Shown here: positions 1-7,753 of the stretch, piece by piece
How positions within the stretch are numbered: position 1 is the first letter of the stretch
Layout: each line of letters starts with the position of its first letter
NCBI GenBank assembly: GCA_050261415.1
Contig: JBLNDG010000034.1
Location: forward strand, 1 to 41,815
Source: JBLNDG01 sp050261415
GTDB taxonomy: Bacteria; Bacillota; Clostridia; Lutisporales; Lutisporaceae
Reading direction: 5' to 3'
DNA length: 41,815 bases
Notes under the pieces: model-generated
The model's input: only the letters and a program-made list of their open reading frames with translations
Told to the model about the DNA's origin: nothing
The model's database searches: none
Position numbers and translations under genes: made by a program

Positions 1-472
1 AGGAATATATAAAAAGATTCTGCGGATTGCCCATAGGTGTCAGGCTGCTTCCGATATTGGCTGCCAAGGTTTGAAGAATAACTGTGGCAGTCATATTGAT
101 ATTGGACTTCCTGCCGATAATGAGTGCAAGCGGTACCAATGTAATCAAAGAGATATCATTAGTTACGAGCATCGACATAAAAAAGCTCAGTAATATAAGA
201 ATCAAGGATACACTTCTGCTGTTCGTACATTTGTTTAATATGTATACCGCAAATCTATCCAGTAAATTCTGGTTTTCGAAAGCCTTTACAACAATCATAA
301 GATTAAACAGGCAGACCAGTACCTTGAAATCTATATAGCTTGTCCGCGGTACCGAGATTAAACAGCTGAAGAGTGCAAGCAGGAGCGATAATGAAAATAC
401 GATATCCCTTTTAAATAGATTAATAACAGTATCTATTCTGCGTAATTGCTGAGACAGTGGTTTTGTAGACAA
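1..472 (-). CDS. Anion/Na+ permease of the ArsB/NhaD/CitMHS (ion transporter) superfamily, N-terminal part
   Basis: The gene runs off the left edge, so only about 157 N-terminal residues are visible. I read it from a TTG at 470-472 preceded at 7 nt by AGGAGG, a near-ideal site. The visible part has several hydrophobic segments and ends with a motif containing AANIGSSLTPMGNPQN, the conserved re-entrant-loop signature (NIGSxxTPxGNPQN) of the ArsB/NhaD/SLC13-like ion transporter superfamily. Such proteins are inner-membrane secondary transporters of anions (arsenite, citrate, dicarboxylates) or Na+/H+ antiporters. Substrate cannot be told from this fragment and no ars or citrate gene is adjacent. 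The superfamily call is secure; the subfamily is not. Confidence 0.75.
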   Translation of the reverse strand, partial: MSTKPLSQQLRRIDTVINLFKRDIVFSLSLLLALFSCLISVPRTSYIDFKVLVCLFNLMIVVKAFENQNLLDRFAVYILNKCTNSRSVSLILILLSFFMSMLVTNDISLITLVPLALIIGRKSNINMTATVILQTLAANIGSSLTPMGNPQNLFIYS

Positions 473-624
473 CGGTTTACCTCCTATGCTTGAAATCACT
501 TCATAATTATAGCACAATCCGACACCGGATTTTTTGAAAACTGTTAGAAATTTAGAAATTTGCTAATTTTTTTAAGTCATTGTGTTATACTATTAGTATA
601 TTGTACAAATACTGCCGTTACTGA

Positions 625-685
625 ACAAAGATTATATGTATTTTCACCAGCAGCTTATTGCCACCTTTGTGAAGGTGGTTTTTAT
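625..685 (+). terminator. Intrinsic terminator in the leader upstream of the 745-1263 gene
   Basis: Arms CCACCTT (661-667) and AAGGTGG (672-678) with a TGTG loop are followed by TTTTTATC. It lies about 65 nt upstream of the GTG start at 745, so it would end a short leader transcript rather than the gene to the left, which runs the other way. An upstream ACAAAG (625-630) is complementary to CTTTGT (665-670) in the terminator, so an alternative antiterminator pairing is possible. No known riboswitch class was recognised. A TATACT hexamer near 586-591 could be a -10 box, but no good -35 is present. Confidence 0.55.
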
Positions 686-744
686 CTTATATATACCTCA
701 AGCTGCAGGTAAGCTAATATAAAATAATAAGGAGAATAAACACA

Positions 745-1263
745 GTGAAAAAGAGCAATAGAACGAAAAAGACATTATCAATCAGACAATTTGTTGCAGA
801 ATATGGAGAAAACTTCTCTAAGCATATGAAGAAAAGGATAAGTGAGCTTGGAACAAGGTGTGTTCTGACGAGGAAAGACATGGACTATGTGCTTGATTTG
901 AAGCATGTGGAGCACACCAAGTATAGTTGCTGTGATTCCCATGGCAATTCTTATGCAGACAAGAAGGAGTATGTCTATGGTGAATTTGTAGTAAATGATG
1001 GGGCATTATATTTTTCAGACAGGTGTTTGGACAGCGACAGTGCAATGCAGGTTCCAACTGTAAAAATAATCTACGATACATTGAATAGTAAAGTTAAAAG
1101 TATTGGTGAGTATGCCGATGTGAAAGAAATCGGTGATGACAATATTGACTATGTAATAGACAGTATACTTGAGGTTTGTCCTCAGCTGTCGCCGGAACAC
1201 ATGCAGATAATATCCAGATACTACTCCATAGACGGCGGCAGCGGCAAAGGCACAAAGTATTAG
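745..1263 (+). CDS. Conserved-looking hypothetical protein, 172 aa
   Basis: I do not recognise this family. The protein is soluble, with no signal peptide or membrane segment. It has a basic N-terminus (KKSNRTKKT) and an acidic C-terminal half. A Cys pair (YSCCDSHG) lies around residues 59-66, and further single Cys residues follow. The GTG start is supported by AAGGAG at 729-734, 10 nt upstream; no in-frame ATG lies nearby. It is a single-gene unit: a leader terminator lies before it and a strong terminator directly after. Codon use resembles its neighbours, so transfer is not suggested. Being real is likely given the RBS and flanking terminators; function is unknown. Confidence 0.6.
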   Translation: MKKSNRTKKTLSIRQFVAEYGENFSKHMKKRISELGTRCVLTRKDMDYVLDLKHVEHTKYSCCDSHGNSYADKKEYVYGEFVVNDGALYFSDRCLDSDSAMQVPTVKIIYDTLNSKVKSIGEYADVKEIGDDNIDYVIDSILEVCPQLSPEHMQIISRYYSIDGGSGKGTKY

Positions 1264-1273
1264 AGGAAATGAT

Positions 1274-1326
1274 AAAGCGCATATAGCAGGCATAAGAGAT
1301 AAATTGCCTTTATATGCGCTTTTTTC
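1274..1326 (+). terminator. Intrinsic terminator after the 172-aa gene
   Basis: AAAGCGCATATA (1274-1285) pairs with TATATGCGCTTT (1311-1322), with an inner GCAGGC/GCCT helix, and runs into a T tract. The T tract ends at the stop codon of the convergent aldo/keto reductase gene. Confidence 0.8.
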
Positions 1327-2351
1327 TATTCATCCTTGTGTGCTTCGTAAAACTCGTTATATCTCTTGAGTTCCCTTTCCAGCAGATTGGGTGTGTCAAG
1401 GCCATACGGGCAATGCTGCTTGCAATGTCCGCACTCTATACAGTTATTTATGCGTTCCATTTTTTCCTTCCAGCTATCCTCAAGGAAGCGCTTGTACGGT
1501 GACCTGGTCAAAAATAAGGATATCCTTGCAGAGGTGGGTATTTCTATTTCTGCAGGGCAAGGCAAGCAGTAGCCGCAGCCGCGGCAGAATTCTCCGGAGA
1601 GTTCCTTGCGGTCTTTACGTATTATTTCCATCATAGCCTCATCAAGCGCCGGGGGATTCTTCTCAAGTGCCAGGAATTCATCCAGCTCGCTTTCACGCTG
1701 AATGCCCCAGATCGGTAGTACATTATCGAATTGTCTCAGGAATGCAAATGCAGTTGTGGCATTTGTGAGTAATCCGCCGGACATTGCCTTCATGGCTATG
1801 AGTCCGATATTTCTATTTTTGCATTCGGTTATAAGCTCCAGGTCCTTATCAGATGACAGAGAGTTCAAAGGAAACTGAACAGTGTCATATAGACCCGATG
1901 CCGCCGCTTCCAAAGCATTATCAATACCATGATTTGTAATTCCTATAAAACGGATAAGCCCTTTCTTTTTAGCTTCCGACAACCCTCCATAGAGGCTTTC
2001 CGGATCTTCCGGATCCGGCAGCGTTTTAGGATTGTGCAGTTGGAGTATGTCCACATAGTCCGTTTTTAAGTTTTTTAAACTGGTTTCCAAGTGCTGAAGT
2101 AATGTTTTTTTATCTTCAGCATGGCTTTTTGTAGCCAGTATAATATTCTTTCTGACATCAGAAAGCGAATAGCCTATTTTTTCTTCGCTGTCGGTGTAAA
2201 GCCTGGCTGTATCAAAGAAGTTTATGCCGTTCATGTAAGCCTTCCTCAATATATTCCTGGCTTCTTCAAAGGAAACCCTTTGTATAGGCAGTGCGCCAAA
2301 GCCGCTTTTGCTTACGGATAAATTGGTACGTCCTAATTTCATTGAATCCAT
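1326..2351 (-). CDS. Aldo/keto reductase family oxidoreductase with C-terminal 4Fe-4S motifs
   Basis: This is a 341-aa aldo/keto reductase-like protein. The N-terminal TIM-barrel part has the family's FFDTARLY (catalytic Asp and Tyr region), LATKSH (Lys) and LQLHNP elements. The C-terminus carries two Cys clusters, CRGCGYCLPCP near residues 256-266 and CIECGHCKQHCP near 304-315, the pattern of 4Fe-4S ferredoxin domains in the clostridial 'putative oxidoreductase of the AKR family' group. The physiological substrate is unknown; an electron link to ferredoxin is an inference from the clusters. I chose the ATG at 2349-2351, preceded by AGGAG at 7 nt. An in-frame ATG further upstream (to 2558) would add a non-homologous hydrophobic stretch that overlaps the neighbouring small gene, so it is rejected. 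Confidence 0.9.
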   Translation of the reverse strand: MDSMKLGRTNLSVSKSGFGALPIQRVSFEEARNILRKAYMNGINFFDTARLYTDSEEKIGYSLSDVRKNIILATKSHAEDKKTLLQHLETSLKNLKTDYVDILQLHNPKTLPDPEDPESLYGGLSEAKKKGLIRFIGITNHGIDNALEAAASGLYDTVQFPLNSLSSDKDLELITECKNRNIGLIAMKAMSGGLLTNATTAFAFLRQFDNVLPIWGIQRESELDEFLALEKNPPALDEAMMEIIRKDRKELSGEFCRGCGYCLPCPAEIEIPTSARISLFLTRSPYKRFLEDSWKEKMERINNCIECGHCKQHCPYGLDTPNLLERELKRYNEFYEAHKDE

Positions 2352-2388
2352 TTTATAACTCCTATTCTTAAATAATAATATCAAGTAT

Positions 2389-2419
2389 ATTATACAACAA
2401 TTTGGATATTTATGTACAA
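2389..2419 (-). promoter_or_regulatory. Possible promoter of the aldo/keto reductase gene
   Basis: On the minus strand a TTGTAC (2414-2419) and a TATAAT (2389-2394) are separated by 19 nt, 38 nt upstream of the chosen ATG. The spacing is longer than ideal. Confidence 0.35.
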
Positions 2420-2480
2420 GTATTACGATATGCGGAATAAAAGAGGCTATTAGTTGAACAAATCCATGGAGAAGATAAAA

Positions 2481-2503
2481 AAAGTGGTTATAAAACCACT
2501 TTT
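2481..2503 (-). terminator. Terminator of the Cys-rich microprotein gene
   Basis: AAGTGGTT (2482-2489) and AACCACTT (2494-2501) form a stem. On the minus strand it follows the TAA directly and is trailed by a T run. On the plus strand it is also flanked by Ts, so it could work both ways. Confidence 0.7.
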
Positions 2504-2628
2504 TACCGCAGATTATCCAGGTTAGCTTTGGCATCAGGAGCTGCTTTGAAAAAGTCATTTAACCTGTCGCAGGAATAGTCACCGCATTTGCTGCAATCCA
2601 GTCCGCAGCAAGCTATAATCTTATCCAT
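2503..2628 (-). CDS. 41-aa Cys-rich microprotein resembling an internally deleted DUF3795 protein
   Basis: This is a short ORF with every mark of a gene: AGGAGGG 5 nt before the ATG, a TTGGCT-17-TATAAT promoter upstream and a terminator directly after the stop. The protein begins MDKIIACCGLDCSKCG and continues SCDRLNDFFKAAPDAK. DUF3795 proteins are usually about 100-150 aa, start with a CGLxCxxC motif and end with a YPCEKLxxFF..APEAK..L segment. Here both ends are present but the middle, with its other Cys pairs, is missing, so the two motifs are joined at CSKCGDYSC. Five Cys lie at residues 7, 8, 12, 15 and 20, suggesting metal or Fe-S binding (inference). It may be a functional mini-version or a decayed remnant. 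Confidence 0.65.
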   Translation of the reverse strand: MDKIIACCGLDCSKCGDYSCDRLNDFFKAAPDAKANLDNLR

Positions 2629-2658
2629 ATTATCCCTCCTAAAACAATTTATGCCTCC

Positions 2659-2687
2659 ATTATATACAAACATATGTTCTAAGCCAA
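2659..2687 (-). promoter_or_regulatory. Promoter of the Cys-rich microprotein gene
   Basis: Minus-strand TTGGCT (2682-2687), a 17-nt spacer and TATAAT (2659-2664), about 30 nt upstream of the start codon. Confidence 0.55.
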
Positions 2688-2821
2688 TAGAGGCTTAAAA
2701 ATATTTTCCAGTATATGGTGCTTATAGACTTAATGATAAAGCCATAAAAGCCGGAAAAAAAGGAAATCATATATTAATCAAGAATATGTTATAGTAAATA
2801 TTAGTACTTAAGGAGATATAT

Positions 2822-4003
2822 ATGACAAATACATTCGATAAATTGGGATTAAGCAAGGATTTGGTTGAGGGATTGAGGAAAGAAGGCATCAGTGAACCCA
2901 CGGCTGTTCAGGCTGAGTGTATTCCCAGAGCTTTGGAGAACAAGGATATCATAGGGCAGTCACCCACAGGGAGCGGAAAGACATTGGCGTTTTTGCTGCC
3001 TTTATTCCATAAGATAGATACAGGCAAAAGGGAGATGCAGGTTTTGATACTGGCGCCAACCCATGAACTTGTCATGCAGATCGATAAGCAGATCAAACTG
3101 TTGTCACAGAATTCCGGAATACCTGTTACCTCTGCTGCTGTCATAGGGGAGGTCAATATTACCAGGCAGATTGACAAGTTGAAGGAAAAGCCACATATCA
3201 TAGTCGGTTCTACAGGAAGAATTCTGGAGCTCATAAAAAGGCGCAAGATAAGTGCCCATACCATAAGGACCATTATAATCGATGAGGGTGACAGAATGCT
3301 GGATGAGCACAATCTGGGCAGCGTGAAGGATGTAATAAAAACCACCTTGAGAGACAGGCAGCTGATGATGTTTTCGGCAACTATCAACGAAAGAACGCTT
3401 GCTATTGCAAGGGAACTGATGAAAAATCCCGAGGTAATAAGGACAGAAGAAAGTGAAACAGTTGTGTCAGGTATTACCCATCTGTATTTTGTTGCTGAAC
3501 AAAGGGATAAGATTGAAGTTCTCAGAAAGCTTGCGGCTGCCATAAAGCCGGAGCGGGCAATTGTCTTTATGAATAAAAGCGAGGAGCTGCAGCTCATGAC
3601 TTCAAAGCTGCAACATCATCACCTTAAAGCTTCGGGGATATTCGGCAGTGCAACTAAAGAAGAGCGCAAGAAAGCCCTGGAGGATTTCAGACGCGGGACT
3701 ATAAATATATTAGTTGCTTCGGATATAGCTGCAAGAGGGCTTGATATAAAGGGAGTCACACATATATTCAATTTGGACCTGCCTGAAAATTCCAAGGGAT
3801 ACCTGCACCGTGTCGGGCGGACCGGCAGAATGGGGAAAACGGGTACGGCCATATCCATAGTCACAGAAAAAGAAACGGCCCTTATAAGAAAATATGAGAG
3901 GGATTTGAAGATAAGAATTTTTCCAAAAGCAGTGTATAAAGGGACGATAGTGGATTCAACCAAGGGCAGAACAATAGCAAAACCTCCTATATCCGGCAAG
4001 TAG
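2822..4003 (+). CDS. DEAD-box RNA helicase, YfmL-like
   Basis: A 393-aa ATP-dependent RNA helicase core with two RecA domains. Visible motifs in order: Q motif (GISEPTAVQAE), Walker A SPTGSGKT, Ia APTHELVMQ, GSTGR, motif II DEGD, motif III SAT, then ARGLDI and HRVGRTGRMG in the second domain. Length and several segments (PHIIVGSTGR, TTLRDRQLMMFSAT) resemble Bacillus YfmL, which acts in ribosome assembly and cold growth. No long basic C-terminal extension is present, unlike CshA or DbpA. Motif II is DEGD instead of DEAD. YfmL itself, as I recall it, also deviates at that third residue (DETD), so activity is probably retained. AAGGAG lies 6 nt before the ATG. It is monocistronic; its stop codon sits in a terminator hairpin shared with hom. 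Confidence 0.92.
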   Translation: MTNTFDKLGLSKDLVEGLRKEGISEPTAVQAECIPRALENKDIIGQSPTGSGKTLAFLLPLFHKIDTGKREMQVLILAPTHELVMQIDKQIKLLSQNSGIPVTSAAVIGEVNITRQIDKLKEKPHIIVGSTGRILELIKRRKISAHTIRTIIIDEGDRMLDEHNLGSVKDVIKTTLRDRQLMMFSATINERTLAIARELMKNPEVIRTEESETVVSGITHLYFVAEQRDKIEVLRKLAAAIKPERAIVFMNKSEELQLMTSKLQHHHLKASGIFGSATKEERKKALEDFRRGTINILVASDIAARGLDIKGVTHIFNLDLPENSKGYLHRVGRTGRMGKTGTAISIVTEKETALIRKYERDLKIRIFPKAVYKGTIVDSTKGRTIAKPPISGK

Positions 4004-4022
4004 CCGGATGCAGGAGGTTTGA
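3979..4022 (+). terminator. Shared bidirectional terminator between the helicase gene and hom
   Basis: AAAACCTCCT (3979-3988) pairs with AGGAGGTTTT (4012-4021), enclosing a second stem ATCCGGC/GCCGGAT. The helicase TAG stop (4001-4003) is inside the hairpin, and the hom stop (4023-4025) directly abuts it. A and T runs on either side allow use by both convergent genes. Confidence 0.75.
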
Positions 4023-5312
4023 CTAGTTGAAATTTTCGATTCTGATTATATTCTCCAGCCTGTTTACCTTATCAAGCTTTTTAATATATTTAATTGATTC
4101 AGCAATATTTCCTTCCAGAGTCTCGTGTGTCAGAAACACCAGGGATACGCTGTTATCGCTGTTCATATCCTGGTTGACCGATAAGATGCTTACATTGTAT
4201 TTCCCAAGTATGGCGGCAATTTCTCCCAGAACTCCGGGCTGGTCCTTTACTTCTAGCCTGATATAGTACCCGGATGAGTTTTCATATACACTTTGAACCT
4301 TCTTCGGAGATACACTGTTTTTTAATGCATACAGCGATGATAAATCGACATTGTTTCGTAAAATTGAAATTATGTCTCCTACTACAGCACTGCCTGTAGG
4401 CAAATCTCCGGCACCCCTTCCGTAGAGCATCAGATCGCCAACGGCATTCCCCTTTATGAATATTGCATTAAAAGAATCATTTACATTGGCAATAGGATGT
4501 TCTTTGGGTACCATTGCAGGGTGTACCCTGAGTTCAAGCTTGCCGAAAGCTTCCTTACCGACTGCCAAAAGCTTTATAACATAACCGAATTTGTCTGCAT
4601 AGGTGATGTCAACAGCCTTTATATTGCATATTCCTTCCCTGTAGATAGAAGCCACGTCTACCTTGGTACCGAAGGATAGGGAGGACATTATTGCAAGCTT
4701 ATACGCTGCATCGTATCCCTCTACATCGGAGGTTGGATCCGCTTCGGCATATCCTTTGCTTTGGGCTTCCTTCAAAGCTTCGTCAAAATCCATACCTTCG
4801 AGAGTCATTTTGCTTAGTATATAATTGGTTGTACCATTAATAATTCCTACGATTTTTTCAATTTTATTGGCAGTAAGACTTTCGTTTATTTCGCGGATTA
4901 CCGGTATGCCCCCGCCGACACTGGCTTCGTAGTAGAAAAGCACCTTCTCCTCATCTGCTGTCCTGAAGAGTTCTTCCCCCTGGGTTGCTATAACAAGCTT
5001 GTTTGCAGTCACAACATGCTTCTTGCATTTCATAGCCCTCAGCATGTATTCCCTTGCCGGCTCAGCACCTCCCATCAGCTCGACCACAATTTTTATGCTG
5101 TCATCATTAAAAATATCATTGGCGTCAGTCGTTATAACTTCTTGCGGTACCTTAACGCTTCTGGCTTTATTGGCGTCCCTTACAAGAATCTTGGCTACTT
5201 CTATTTCATATCCGCATTTCATCATTATTTCATTTTTATTTGTATTTAGTATTTTCCATACCCCTTGTCCTACATTTCCAAGTCCCAATATTGCAATTTT
5301 GATTTTTCCCAT
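4023..5312 (-). CDS. hom: Homoserine dehydrogenase
   Basis: Reduces aspartate semialdehyde to homoserine with NAD(P)H, the branch point to threonine and methionine. The 429-aa protein has an N-terminal Rossmann motif (GLGNVGQGVW), VVELMGG, a catalytic-domain segment GIINGTTNYIL and DPTSDVEGYDAAYKL, and a C-terminal ACT domain (about residue 348 on, DQPGVLGEIAAIL) for threonine feedback. Length fits the Gram-positive ACT-containing class. I chose the ATG at 5310-5312 (MGKIKI), with AGGAGG 8 nt upstream, over an in-frame ATG nine codons earlier that has no proper RBS. It is the last gene of the thrB-lysC-hom operon, 66 nt after lysC, and is controlled by the T-box far upstream. Confidence 0.96.
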   Translation of the reverse strand: MGKIKIAILGLGNVGQGVWKILNTNKNEIMMKCGYEIEVAKILVRDANKARSVKVPQEVITTDANDIFNDDSIKIVVELMGGAEPAREYMLRAMKCKKHVVTANKLVIATQGEELFRTADEEKVLFYYEASVGGGIPVIREINESLTANKIEKIVGIINGTTNYILSKMTLEGMDFDEALKEAQSKGYAEADPTSDVEGYDAAYKLAIMSSLSFGTKVDVASIYREGICNIKAVDITYADKFGYVIKLLAVGKEAFGKLELRVHPAMVPKEHPIANVNDSFNAIFIKGNAVGDLMLYGRGAGDLPTGSAVVGDIISILRNNVDLSSLYALKNSVSPKKVQSVYENSSGYYIRLEVKDQPGVLGEIAAILGKYNVSILSVNQDMNSDNSVSLVFLTHETLEGNIAESIKYIKKLDKVNRLENIIRIENFN

Positions 5313-5378
5313 CCAATTATCCTCCTTCAATTGCTTCAAATATAGTGTTTTATATAGCGTTTACAAAACTTGCCTTCT

Positions 5379-6566
5379 TTAAGCAAAGAATGCATTATGA
5401 AGCTCGTTCATTGCTTTTTTAGTGTCGTCTTCCTTTACCAAGCACCAGACGGTTGTACGTGAGTTCGCCGTTTGCAATATACGTATATTGTTCTGTTCAA
5501 GAGTCTTAAATATTTTTACCATTACTTTGGGCATATCTTTGAATACATTTCCGATAATGGAGATTTTGCTGCAGTTGCTGATAATCTGATAATCTATACA
5601 ATGGTGTTTCAGAATATCCTCTACTTCCGCCGCATCTGCGCTGTCAACTGTGAACAGCTTCTGATCAGGAAATACGTTAATTAAATCGATGCTTATGTTT
5701 CTTTGGGCCAGCAGTTTGAAAACATCATTGCCGATGCTGCTGTCTTTGGAAATATTGATGGAAATCTGAGTCCTGTTCATCATGCTTGTTATACCTGTCA
5801 CGGAATTGCCCGCAGGTCCTGTTGAGTTGGTAATTAATGTACCGGGAGCCTCCGTTACGGTATTCTTTATGACTAATGGAATGTTACCGTCCATTGCATA
5901 TTCTACAGCCCGTGGATGGATGACCTTTGCCCCCTGGTCCGCAAGCTGGAAGACCTCATCATAGCTTATCCTGTCTATTATCTTTGCGTCAGGTACGATT
6001 CTCGGGTCAGTGGTCATGATGCCGTCCACGTCAGTATATATTTCAACACATTCCGCTTTAAGTGCCTTTCCTAAAAGCGCTCCGGTTGTATCACTGCCCC
6101 CTCTGCCAAGGGTGGTATAATCCCCTTCTTCGGTCATTCCCTGGAACCCGGTTACTACGGGTATCAGTCCCTGCTCGAGCACTTGAAGTATCCTTTCTGT
6201 TTCTACATGAACTACGCCGGCACTCCCATAGTTTTTATCAGTTATTATTCCCGCATTTCCGCCTGTCAGGGCCCTTGCCTTGTATCCTCTCTGTGCGAAG
6301 GCTTCTACCATGACAACTGCAGAAATTATTTCACCGCAGCACATTAAAAGGTCAATTTCCCGTTTATCTATATTGCCGCCCTTTCCGTTTATCAGGGATA
6401 ACAGTGTGTCGGTAGCATAAGGATCACCTTTCCTGCCCATTGCAGATACTACGACAACAGGGCTGTATCCCTTTTCTACAGCAGCGATTACTTTATCTAT
6501 TGCCATATTTCTTTTTTCCTCGGTAGTAACGGAGGTACCGCCGAATTTTTGTACTATGATTTTCAT
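5379..6566 (-). CDS. lysC: Aspartokinase (monofunctional)
   Basis: Phosphorylates aspartate, the first step to lysine, threonine and methionine. The 395-aa protein starts with the KFGGTSV kinase signature, has GRGGSDTTGALL and TDVDGIMTTDPR in the kinase domain, and two C-terminal ACT domains from about residue 265 (TGITSMMNRTQISI... and SKISIIGNVFKDMP...). This arrangement is that of ACT-regulated aspartokinases. The start overlaps the thrB stop (ATGA), with GGGAGGG 5 nt upstream inside the end of thrB, so translation is probably coupled. Placement in a Thr T-box operon suggests this isozyme serves threonine supply; which amino acid inhibits it allosterically cannot be read from the sequence. 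Confidence 0.96.
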   Translation of the reverse strand: MKIIVQKFGGTSVTTEEKRNMAIDKVIAAVEKGYSPVVVVSAMGRKGDPYATDTLLSLINGKGGNIDKREIDLLMCCGEIISAVVMVEAFAQRGYKARALTGGNAGIITDKNYGSAGVVHVETERILQVLEQGLIPVVTGFQGMTEEGDYTTLGRGGSDTTGALLGKALKAECVEIYTDVDGIMTTDPRIVPDAKIIDRISYDEVFQLADQGAKVIHPRAVEYAMDGNIPLVIKNTVTEAPGTLITNSTGPAGNSVTGITSMMNRTQISINISKDSSIGNDVFKLLAQRNISIDLINVFPDQKLFTVDSADAAEVEDILKHHCIDYQIISNCSKISIIGNVFKDMPKVMVKIFKTLEQNNIRILQTANSRTTVWCLVKEDDTKKAMNELHNAFFA

Positions 6567-7480
6567 AATATCCCTCCCTGCTGAATGTTCTCAACACAAG
6601 CCCCATCCAAATCGGCTCTCAGCTCTTTTATAACCCACTTATTTTTCAGTTTTAACAAATAATCCTCCATATGTTTCTTAAAGGTTGAATCTTCTTCCTT
6701 GAGAACAGTCATTATGGTCGGACCGGCTCCGCTTAGGAAGACACAAAGGGCATCCAGTCTGTTGCACTCTTCAATTATCTCGTTATAATTGCCTATGAGG
6801 CTGCCCCTGTATATCTGATGCAGCTTATCCCTGCAGGCATGCTTCAATAAGTCATAGTTTTCATTAGAAAGGGCTGCAATCAGAAGAGATACCCTTCCAA
6901 CATTATAGACACCATCTTTGTATGGAATATTTCCCGGAAGAACTGCCCGGGAGTCTTTAGTCGACAGCCTGAAATCCGGGATGATGGCGCAAAACTTCAA
7001 ATTCCGGGGCAGCTTTATCCTTTCAAAATAGACTTGCTTTCCTTCCTTAACGGATACTGTCATACCACCAAAGAGCGCCGGAGTAATATTATCCGGATGC
7101 CCTTCAATCTCTGTAGCAATCTCCAGAATTTCATTCCTGCTGAGATTCCCCTTGCCTATCTCATTGGCTGCCAATACTCCGCCCAGTATGCAGGCTGCAC
7201 TGCTGCCGAGACCCCTTGAAACGGGTATATCACTCTTGAAACTGATTTTTAAACCTTTGCCCTTATGCCTGTAACCTATTTTTTCAAAGCACTTTTGCAT
7301 TGAGACATAGACAAGGTTGTTTTTGTTTCTGTAAGCTTCTTCACAACCATCCATACATAAATCGCCTTCACTTTCCTCTACACGGAAGCTGTTATACAAA
7401 TTTAAAGCAACTCCCAGGCAATCAAAGCCCGGGCCCATATTTGCGCTTGTAGCCGGAACTTTAACCTCTACGATACTCAT
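6563..7480 (-). CDS. thrB: Homoserine kinase
   Basis: Phosphorylates homoserine to O-phosphohomoserine, the step committed to threonine. The 305-aa GHMP-family protein has the N-terminal VKVPATSANMGPGFD motif, the ATP-binding PVSRGLGSSAA loop and a C-terminal SGAGPT motif, at normal family length. I chose the ATG at 7478-7480 (MSIVEV), which has GGAGGT 7 nt upstream. A longer reading (to 7582) would run through the T-box terminator and is rejected. It is the first gene after the T-box leader and overlaps lysC by 4 nt. No threonine synthase (thrC) is present in the window, so the final step is encoded elsewhere. Confidence 0.96.
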   Translation of the reverse strand: MSIVEVKVPATSANMGPGFDCLGVALNLYNSFRVEESEGDLCMDGCEEAYRNKNNLVYVSMQKCFEKIGYRHKGKGLKISFKSDIPVSRGLGSSAACILGGVLAANEIGKGNLSRNEILEIATEIEGHPDNITPALFGGMTVSVKEGKQVYFERIKLPRNLKFCAIIPDFRLSTKDSRAVLPGNIPYKDGVYNVGRVSLLIAALSNENYDLLKHACRDKLHQIYRGSLIGNYNEIIEECNRLDALCVFLSGAGPTIMTVLKEEDSTFKKHMEDYLLKLKNKWVIKELRADLDGACVENIQQGGIL

Positions 7481-7509
7481 TACCTTCACCTCCAAAATTT
7501 TTAACATAC

Positions 7510-7746
7510 AAAAAGCTCCCGTCCCAGAAAGGGACGGGAGCACATTTCTCCCGCGGTTCCACCCGAATTGGTATAAACCCACTTAAAGCTTTAACGCAGC
7601 TAGCGTCAATTCCTACTGGTATTTCAGAATGAAACTCCCGGGTGGTTTTCAACCCTTCAAGTCAAGGAAGCCTTTCAGCCGATGGACTTCCATCTCTGAT
7701 AACCGAATATGGTCTACTCGTCCCGATCATCGCATTTATATTCAAA
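7510..7746 (-). promoter_or_regulatory. Threonine T-box leader (tRNA-Thr sensing) of thrB-lysC-hom
   Basis: On the minus strand the leader holds a T-box core GGGTGGAACCGCGGG (7550-7564). It is followed by a strong terminator: arms GCTCCCGTCCC and GGGACGGGAGC (7515-7541), then a T run. In stem I an AGTA loop-E-like element (GACGAGTAGA) faces GAAAACCACCCG. Here CGGG pairs with CCCG just below a specifier loop, making the specifier ACC at 7644-7646, followed by the usual purine. ACC is a threonine codon, matching the operon. Uncharged tRNA-Thr should stabilise the antiterminator and switch the operon on. Confidence 0.93.
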
Positions 7747-7753
7747 CTTTTTA

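Noticed and set aside
516..531. AATCCG-ACAC-CGGATT hairpin with a short T run
   Set aside because: It lies in the promoter region of the left minus-strand permease gene with no plus-strand gene before it; probably chance.
1326..2558. Long N-terminal extension of the aldo/keto reductase
   Set aside because: The extra 69 residues are not homologous to the family, run over the neighbouring small gene and its terminator, and the internal ATG has a good SD.
2680..2700. TAAGCC/GGCTTA hairpin followed by A/T-rich sequence as a plus-strand terminator
   Set aside because: No plus-strand gene lies upstream to terminate, and the sequence overlaps the better-supported minus-strand promoter of the microprotein.
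2908..3597. 229-aa minus-strand ORF opposite the helicase
   Set aside because: Shadow of the helicase frame: no SD, Ser/Ile-rich antisense composition, and the plus strand is clearly coding.
6563..7582. Extended thrB reading
   Set aside because: It would translate through the T-box terminator hairpin; MSIVEVKVPATSANMGPGFD is the normal homoserine kinase start with an SD.
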